Under the pieces are notes generated by a model. That model searched no databases. It was not told the DNA's origin and was given only the letters and a program-made list of their open reading frames with translations. DNA of 25,101 nt, taken from assembly GCA_004151065.3 (NCBI GenBank), contig NWUY0300003947.1, positions 58,695-83,795 of the forward strand. Direction: 5' to 3'. The stretch is from Larix sibirica (Eukaryota > Streptophyta > Pinopsida > Pinales > Pinaceae). Made by a program: the position numbers and the translations under genes. Positions 18,291 to 25,101 of this stretch are shown here, piece by piece (position 1 is the first letter of the stretch; each line of letters opens with the position of its first letter).

Positions 18291-20082
18291 TTTTTTACCT
18301 CCCAAACCTACACTTCAATTGTTACAAAATCCTTTAACAAAGTGAAACCCAAGGGGCACTTAGGAAAATTTCCCATTGTCACCTTGCTATACTTCATCTC
18401 TCTTTCACCTAATTCTTTTTATGGAATAAGGGTGGAGCCATACAAAATAAGTGTTTTCTTATTTTTAGAATAGTATAGTGGTAGAATTTATCAAGACTAT
18501 TGCCTATGCAAATGGGATATGGAGTTAGGGTAGGTTTAGAACAATAAGGCTTGAATATGGTGGATAATACATAATTAAGTGGTCATAGATAAGCCATAAT
18601 TATTTAAAAAATATGCAGGAATAAATTGAGAGCACTTAAACAAGACACACTATCATAACCATGAAATTACAACCAACTATAATGTGCAACTAACACATAA
18701 ATAAGGCAACCATGACCTCTTTGAACAATATAAATGACAACAATAAATTCCTTCAATAATTCAATACTACATCGAGGATTAGAAAGGATTTAACAGTCAA
18801 CCCTAATCTCTTCTTTTGGGACAAATCTTCCATTCTACATAGATTATTCTAGCAACAAGGTAATTGGAATTCTTCAAAAGTAGGTTACAATCCATGAAAA
18901 TAATATAGAGATGAAGAAACCTCAACTTGAATCAATGTCATTCTTCCAATTCTACTAAAATCTATTTGACAAAGTACTTGGGAGGGAAATCCCTATCTTC
19001 CAACAATGCCTCCATCACATGAGAATATATCTCCTTTTATAGTTTTCCCTTCAACAACTTCTCTAGTAAAATATTATTTCTTTAAAAGGTCCTAGAATCC
19101 TCCTAAGGTGGAGTGCTCCCTATTTCCTTTTGATTGGATATAATGTTTTGAAATGGCGTATGTTTCCACTTGGCATATTTCTATTCCATGATATCCTCTG
19201 AAAACATTCATTTATTCTTCATTTGAGGTTTTTACCATGTAAATTATGGCACATAGCATCTCCGCATGCAAATAGCTCTCTTCCAAATATGTAGAAAATG
19301 CCTTGAACAATATGTCATTACCCCCAAATACCTCAAAGGTGAAAAATGCCTCCAAATATGTGAAACACACCTCAAGCACTGTGTATTTACCCCAAAAGAC
19401 CCCTTCAAATGTGAAATACACCTCAAATACACGGAAGCCCCTCCATTAGGATTATTTTACCCCCTTCTTGACATGTGCCATGCTCTAACCACCACCTTGA
19501 AGAGAGCGTTCAATATTAAGTGGTCCTTTGACCATGCCTAGTGCAATTTTAAAGCCATGTGGCACCTTCACAATGTGTCCTTACCCCTAAATACCTCAAA
19601 GGTTAAAAATGACTCAAAATATGTGAAACACACCTTAAACATCATGTATTTACCCCAAAACACCTCTTCAAATGTGAAATACACCTCCAATTACATGGAA
19701 GCTCCTCCATTAGGATTATTTCACCCCTTCTTACCATGTGCCATGTTCTAACCACCACCTTCAAGAGGGAATTTAATATTAAGTGGGACTTTTACAATTC
19801 CTAGTGCAATTTTAGAGCCACAAGGCACCTTTACAAGTACGGTGTTTTCTCCTTTGGGCTTTATTTGACCCCTACCTTGCCATAAACTGTGCCTTGGAAA
19901 TTTCCCAAGGATGGTTGTTCTTCATCTAAGTCTCCCTTCAATCTTACATAATCCATCCATGTTGTCCCAATACCCTAGGTTTGTCTATGTGTAGGGCACT
20001 CCATCAATGATGCAATAAAGTAGTGATGCATGCCCCCAAACTTGTAGCCAAGCCTCTAATAAGGTAGGGAAATCCTCATTGG
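18291..20082 (-). mobile_element. Putative antisense gypsy 5' LTR, copy 2
   Basis: Identical as far as I can see to 7277-9068, with the minus-strand TATA box at 19034-19041. The same uncertainty about its limits applies. Confidence 0.45.
19301..19826. repeat. 263-bp tandem duplication, copy 2
   Basis: Same two units as 8287-8812. All substitutions that distinguish unit 1 from unit 2 are preserved, so no exchange between units has occurred since the two 11-kb copies separated. Confidence 0.9.
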
Positions 20083-20571
20083 TGTTAGAGAATAATAGGA
20101 TTAGGTAGATCAATGAGCTAGTATTCCAATAGAGTGGCGATGTCTAAAGACACGATTACATCACTTTATAAGCACAACCAAGAATAACTCAACATATATA
20201 AATGTAAGAAACCAAACTATTTCCACACACAATGCACTACAAACATGTCAAGTACATGTTGTTTAAATCAATCCATAGGGCCATCTTATATAGCATCAAT
20301 ATGTAACCAACTCCCTTAAAGTGAGGAAGACAAGGTCCACATAAATTGGTGAGGGCACGTAAGAAGCTCCTCGATTTATACCTTGTTCTACACACTAGTT
20401 GGTTGTTTTGTTCTAATTGTCTGATTGGTTGGAGCCTACTCAACCATTTAATCAATCCCTTTATTCAATCACTCAATCAACTACTTGGATAACTCTTATA
20501 GTAAAATATTGACTCACTCTCTACAAAAGATCCATATGTGTGATAACCCCGCATATCCTATTATTCCAACA
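20083..20571 (-). mobile_element. Copia 3' LTR, copy 2
   Basis: Identical to 9069-9557. The polypurine tract follows at 20572-20590. Confidence 0.88.
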
Positions 20572-20713
20572 ACACCCCCCCTCCCATTAGCATAATTCTT
20601 TGGAGATTCAAGAAGCAAAATTAATTCTATACACCCTCCCATAATTGTAGCTTCCTAAAGCCTAAGCATAGCCCAAAGTTTCATAGACTTAGCTTCCAAG
20701 AGAGGCTTCATAA

Positions 20714-21214
20714 ATATAATAGTAACACAATCATCTATCCTATAACAATGAAGATTCACAACATTTTGTGTATTGATTATCTCAAATTACGAGCATGAAA
20801 CTCCACATACTTCATCTTGTTGTCTGCAACATGATTTTCTACAACTTGTATTGCACTTTGATTGTCACATTATACCATATTCGATGACTTGACTAGAAAA
20901 CCAAGTTCACGCACGAGGTGTCAAATCTATATGGCCTCTATGCTAGCATGCACTACACCGCAATATTATGATTTTGTGGTTGATAAATAAACCAACTTAT
21001 GCTTTTTATAGGACCAAACAATGGGTTTGGATCCAAGTTGAAACACATAGCTAGATGTAGACTTGATGGTGTCACCTTCTCCAGCCCAGTGTAAGTCAAT
21101 GTAACTGACTAACTAGTTCACTTCATTACTATAATACTTTACACCAAGCTGATAAGGGCCCTTGATATAACAACCTATTATCTTTGTTGCTTTAAGGTGA
21201 CTTTCTTGCCAATC
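20714..21214 (-). pseudogene. Copia RNase H, copy 2
   Basis: Same motifs and stops as 9700-10200, including CDNQS at 20869-20855. Confidence 0.8.
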
Positions 21215-21313
21215 CTACATAAATCAAGAAACCACACAAACAACAAAGCAAATATCAAGTTGACTATGAGTTAAAATAATAAGACTACTAACATGATGTC
21301 AATAGAGTGTAGC

Positions 21314-22004
21314 ATCAACTTTCGAAGAATCACACTTCTTGGTTAAATTCACTTTCAACTGATAAGGTGTAGTGCAAGTTTTTTAGTCTTCCATTATGAA
21401 ATTCTATAATTTTTCAGCACATACTTAGGTTGAAAAATAAATATACCATCATCCATTTATAAGATTTGGATGCCCAAAAGGAAATGCAATAGACCAAGGT
21501 CAGTCACCTTAAATGTACATGTTAATGTTTCTTCAAACCCAAAATTAAATTAAGATTGCTTCCAATAATGACTAGGTCATCCACATACAATGTAATAATT
21601 AATGTCTCGCCATTTACATGTAATGCATGGATATTATGATCTAATTCACACCATTTGAAATCGATATTGAGGAAAAAGTGTTCAATTTTTTCATACCATG
21701 CCTTGAGGGTTTGTTTCAAACCATACAAGGATTTCTTCAATATGCACATACTAGTGCCATCCTTATGAAAACTAGGGGGGTGATCTATATAAATCTCTTC
21801 AATGAGATCACCATGCAGAAAAGCACTTTTGACATCCATGTAATGTACCTCCCATTTGAAGTAAGCAACCAATGGAATCGATTTCATCTTTGCAAGCGAG
21901 GAAAAGGTCTCAGTATAGTCGATGCCTTCTTGTTGAGAAAAACCCTTAGCTACCAAACAATCCTCATGTCTTTAAACAATGCCTTCAAATGTGAATTTGG
22001 TCTT
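21314..22004 (-). pseudogene. Copia reverse transcriptase, copy 2
   Basis: Same 144-codon open core (21956-21525) with MDVKSAFLHGD and YVDD. The single difference, at 21731, makes codon 76 Ser, giving KKSLYGLKQ. Ser is the usual residue in copia RTs (family knowledge), so copy 2 appears to hold the original base and copy 1 the change or error. Confidence 0.88.
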
Positions 22005-22453
22005 GTAGACCCATTGACATTTCATTATATTATTTCGTAAATCCCATGTGTAATTCTTCATCAAGGAACGATACTCATCAACCATAGCAATTTCCTATTT
22101 AGGTCGACCATGTGCGTATGCATATGGATCACATGCCTTTGGCACACATGTCATTAGAGCAACACTACCATGTCAGTTCAAATTTTGAGTTTTTCTTGAG
22201 TCATTGATGTCTCCTACATCAACTCCAGCAACTTCAATGGTCTTGTTCGCCCATTTGGGAATACAAACCCTAATTGTTGAAGGAGTTATTATGTCAAGAT
22301 CATCATTTCTGGATCGAATAGGGGTCCCAAAGCTTGTAGTTAGTTCTATTGTGGAATGTCAATTGTAATCGATTTAGGAAAATAAGTCAATTGACTAGTC
22401 GAAGGTGCTACGAAGTAGTCAATCGATCCAGATTTCCCTAATATTTCTAAAGA

Positions 22454-23453
22454 TTTTTGCTCAACAAGCCATAAGAGGAATTCAATGGAGCAATATATAG
22501 TTGAAATCATTTCATCAAAGACAACATCTCTTGGGTAGATAGTCTCCTATTTGGAAAGGTCAAACAACATGTGGGTCTTTAAATCTTTAGAATAGCCATC
22601 ATGATACAAGCATGACCTTTCACATCTAGTTTCTTCCTTCCGTCATCTAGAATATGAACCCACACTATGCATACAAAGGTTCTAAGATGTCTGATTGGGG
22701 ATTTTATTCCACTCCATTTTTTGACTGGAGCACATCCCATATAGATTTAGTTGGAATCAAATTTAACAAATAGTTTGAATAATATACAGTTTTTGCCCAA
22801 GGCTTAATTGATAGACCTTTGGCTTGAAGCAAACAATGTATCGTTTCTACCAAAGTTTGACTCTTTATTTTAGCAATGCCATTCTATTGAGGTGTGTAAG
22901 GTACACATATTTTCCAAGAGATTCATTTATGTGACAAGTAAATTTCAAAATTCTTGCCTACATATTCTCATCCATTGTTCAATCTTAAACATTCCATAGG
23001 TCAACCACTTTGTTTTTTAACAAATGCACTAAATTCCTTAAACTTTTTTAAGATGAGACTCTAATTCTTTGAGGAATACACCCAAATATACCAAGAAAAA
23101 TCATCAATGAATGAAAATCCATCCCTTGCACTAGCTAGTGATGGTTTGTTCAAGGAACACAGGTCACTATGGACAAGTTCCAACCAAGAATTTACTGTCT
23201 AAGCTTTCCCTTTTTCAAAGGAAACTTGATGATTCTTGTCAACCATACATGTTTCATATACTCCATCATGGAGAGAAACCTTAGGTATTCTGGTAACATG
23301 TTGTGTTTCACCTTTAGTTTTAAGCTTCCAAAATTTAGATGTCCGAGTCAATCACACCAAACTCTACTATGATCGTCAGTGTGAACTATGAGTGTAGTCA
23401 GTTTTGAGTCTTTCTTGTGAAAATCACAGAACTTATACAATCTATCATTTGGA
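22454..23453 (-). pseudogene. Copia integrase, copy 2
   Basis: Same as 11440-12439, including loss of the second catalytic Asp (Asn at 22979-22977) and of the catalytic Glu (Lys at 22871-22869). Confidence 0.82.
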
Positions 23454-23813
23454 TCAAGGAAATGTCAACAAAAACATGAACAAATTGTGCATACCCTTCA
23501 TAATAAACCAATTTGGCCAAAACTCTACCTTCTTGCTAGTACATGTTAGTTGGGGTACAAATAGTAAATTTGCACTCAAGATAGGTACATGATACACATC
23601 AATGATCACACTATTCTGGCATTCAATCATTCCACAACCAACAAAAATAAGTGCATAATCATTTACTACAAAGATATTTTTTTCTATAGCCTCTTTTAAT
23701 GAAGAGAGGATGGAAGCATTGTTAGCCATGTGATGGGTGCAACCACAATCAACTATCCATTCACTTTGGGAAGTATGAGCATTCAAGGATTGAGAGGCAT
23801 TAACAATAAACAT
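23454..23813 (-). pseudogene. Copia protease region, copy 2
   Basis: Translation identical to 12440-12799, with D-C-G at 23750-23742 in place of the D-S/T-G active site. Confidence 0.85.
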
Positions 23814-24702
23814 ATAGTAGTATATGCCTCACCTTCTGAAGTTCATGTTTATAGGTTAGTCGATCTTCCAATCAACATGTCTCCTTCAACTTTCTTCACT
23901 TCCTCCTCCGATCCCTTGGTATTCTACCAACAAGTCTTCTCCATATGTCCCAATTTTTTGTCATAGTCGCGGGACTTATTCTTCCTAACTTTCCTAGTCA
24001 AAGTTTAATCATCATGTGTTTTTTATCACTTTGGTCAATACTATCATGTTGTTTCTCCTATCGACCTCTTTCTCTGTAATTTTATTGATCTTTTCCCTTC
24101 AACAAATGGGCATGTTGCTTGATCTCAAGTTTCCCTTCATCAAGCAATCTTTCTTGTGTCGTAATCAATCAATCATATAAAGAGACAAAGGAATAATCCT
24201 TAACATCATCTTTTATGGAGGTATAGCAAGCATGGAATGTCAAACATAACAGATCATATGGTGCATTTAGATTCATTAGGATCAGTTCTATGAGTTGACC
24301 ATCCTTGTTGGGGAAATCCTTTCCGCATTTACCTAGTTTTGACTAAAGTTCTTCAATTCTTTTAAAAGAAAGATGATCCAGAGAGATCAATTATTTCTCA
24401 ATTGATATAACCCAACTTTAATTTGTTTTATCAAGCAGAATCTCTGACTTTTTCTAGATAGCATTCAGGTAATCGATCCCACTTGTATAAAAGTGAATCT
24501 TGCTATAGATGTTGGTCATGACTCCTATCTCCTCATCCTTATTCTTATAGATGACAAAATTCTATAGTTCATCCTTTGGATATAGAACCACAAGTTTCAT
24601 AAACTAACACAACACCTTACTCTTCAACAATGTTGCCATATTTTATGCCCAAGTCCCATATTTGTGGCCATTCAAAACCATAGGTTTTTGCTTGGAACTC
24701 AT
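23814..24702 (-). pseudogene. Copia gag, copy 2
   Basis: Same degenerate gag as 12800-13688, with ATG at 24702-24700 and a worn zinc knuckle near 23930-23975. Confidence 0.75.
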
Positions 24703-24847
24703 AATGTCGATCTACTCATCTAATCCTAGATTTAATTTGCGAGTCCAAACTTTGAGTTAATCTACAAGATAGATTCAACAAGTCAGGAGTGCGTACAACC
24801 AACAAACTCCACAAGACTTGTAGACAACATGCTAGATCTCAAACCAC

Positions 24848-24861
24848 CAACATTGATACCA
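24848..24861 (-). other. Copia primer-binding site, copy 2
   Basis: Identical to 13834-13847. Confidence 0.8.
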
Positions 24862-25101
24862 TGACAGAGAATTAGAGGATTAGGTAGATTAAAGAGCTAG
24901 TATTCCAACTAAGTGGTGGTGTATAAAGACATTGTTACAACATTTAATTACAACTAAGCATAGATCAACATACATATTAGTGTAAGAAACCAAAAGACTT
25001 TCATACACAATACACTACACACATGTTCGCTACCTGTTATGTAGATTGACCCATAGGGCCATATTATATAGCACCAACATAGATCCATCTTAAACCTGGA
25101 T
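24862..25101 (-). mobile_element. Copia 5' LTR, copy 2, partial
   Basis: Identical to 13848-14084 and three bases longer (gat). The rest lies beyond the window. Confidence 0.85.

Larger units (their letters stand above)
14086..25098 (+). repeat. Second copy of the 11,013-bp block 3072-14084
   Basis: Every landmark recurs at exactly +11,014. Substitutions seen, copy 1 to copy 2: 3082 a to 14096 g, 3095 t to 14109 a, 4827 t to 15841 g, 5181 t to 16195 g, 6683 t to 17697 g, 10717 c to 21731 a. No net indel. The first two lie within 24 bases of the start of this piece. The block matches up to the last base of the preceding piece; only three more bases (gat) follow here before the window ends. 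Confidence 0.97.
20083..25101 (-). mobile_element. Ty1/copia element, copy 2, right LTR truncated by window end
   Basis: Same element as 9069-14084. Only one substitution was seen, at 21731. It continues three bases further into the 5' LTR than copy 1 does. Confidence 0.92.

Noticed and set aside
3072-25098. A biological tandem amplification of an 11-kb unit
   Set aside because: Both ends of the match fall exactly at contig edges next to an N. Assembly redundancy explains this with fewer assumptions, though read data are needed to exclude a real duplication.

Overview
This window looks like repeat-filled intergenic DNA from a plant nuclear genome, most likely a seed plant and probably a conifer or other gymnosperm. 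The basis is AT-rich sequence, degenerate Ty3/gypsy and Ty1/copia polyproteins of plant type, very old LTR pairs that have not been removed, and no host gene, rRNA, tRNA or CRISPR array that I can recognise. The conifer assignment is inference from the style of the gypsy polyprotein.

The dominant fact is structural. Single N characters at 2904 and 14085 divide the window into three pieces: A (1-2903), B (2905-14084) and C (14086-25101). The last 11,013 bases of B (3072-14084) reappear in C (14086-25098) at a constant offset of 11,014. I found no net indel and only six substitutions. The match starts at the first base of C and ends at the last base of B, so it is most simply an unmerged assembly overlap or duplicate contig, not a biological tandem duplication. 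All copy-2 features should be read as second instances of the same locus.

Layout. Piece A holds an LTR-like non-coding stretch (1-434), a pair of 94-bp direct repeats (435-528 and 951-1044), a decayed minus-strand frame with a gag-like signature (about 1894-2600), and a 287-bp segment resembling the start of the gypsy LTR downstream (2617-2903). Piece B holds a plus-strand Ty3/gypsy remnant: nucleocapsid and protease debris, a protease-to-RT spacer, no RT or RNase H, a broken integrase, a polypurine tract at 5291-5303 and a 3' LTR from 5304. Next comes what looks like the 5' end of a second, minus-strand gypsy element: a C-to-T decayed primer-binding site at 7257-7276, and LTR-like sequence to its right with a TATA box and a 263-bp tandem duplication. 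Last is a minus-strand Ty1/copia element (9069 to at least 14084) with both LTRs, PPT, PBS and decayed gag, protease, integrase, RT and RNase H. Piece C repeats this order.

Nothing here is an intact, autonomous system. Stops sit repeatedly where the families have Gln, Arg or Trp codons, and the antisense PBS differs from the usual gypsy motif only by transitions. That is the footprint expected of cytosine methylation and deamination in silenced transposons. I found no convincing undescribed biological system. The most useful result is the assembly overlap, followed by the nested-element model.
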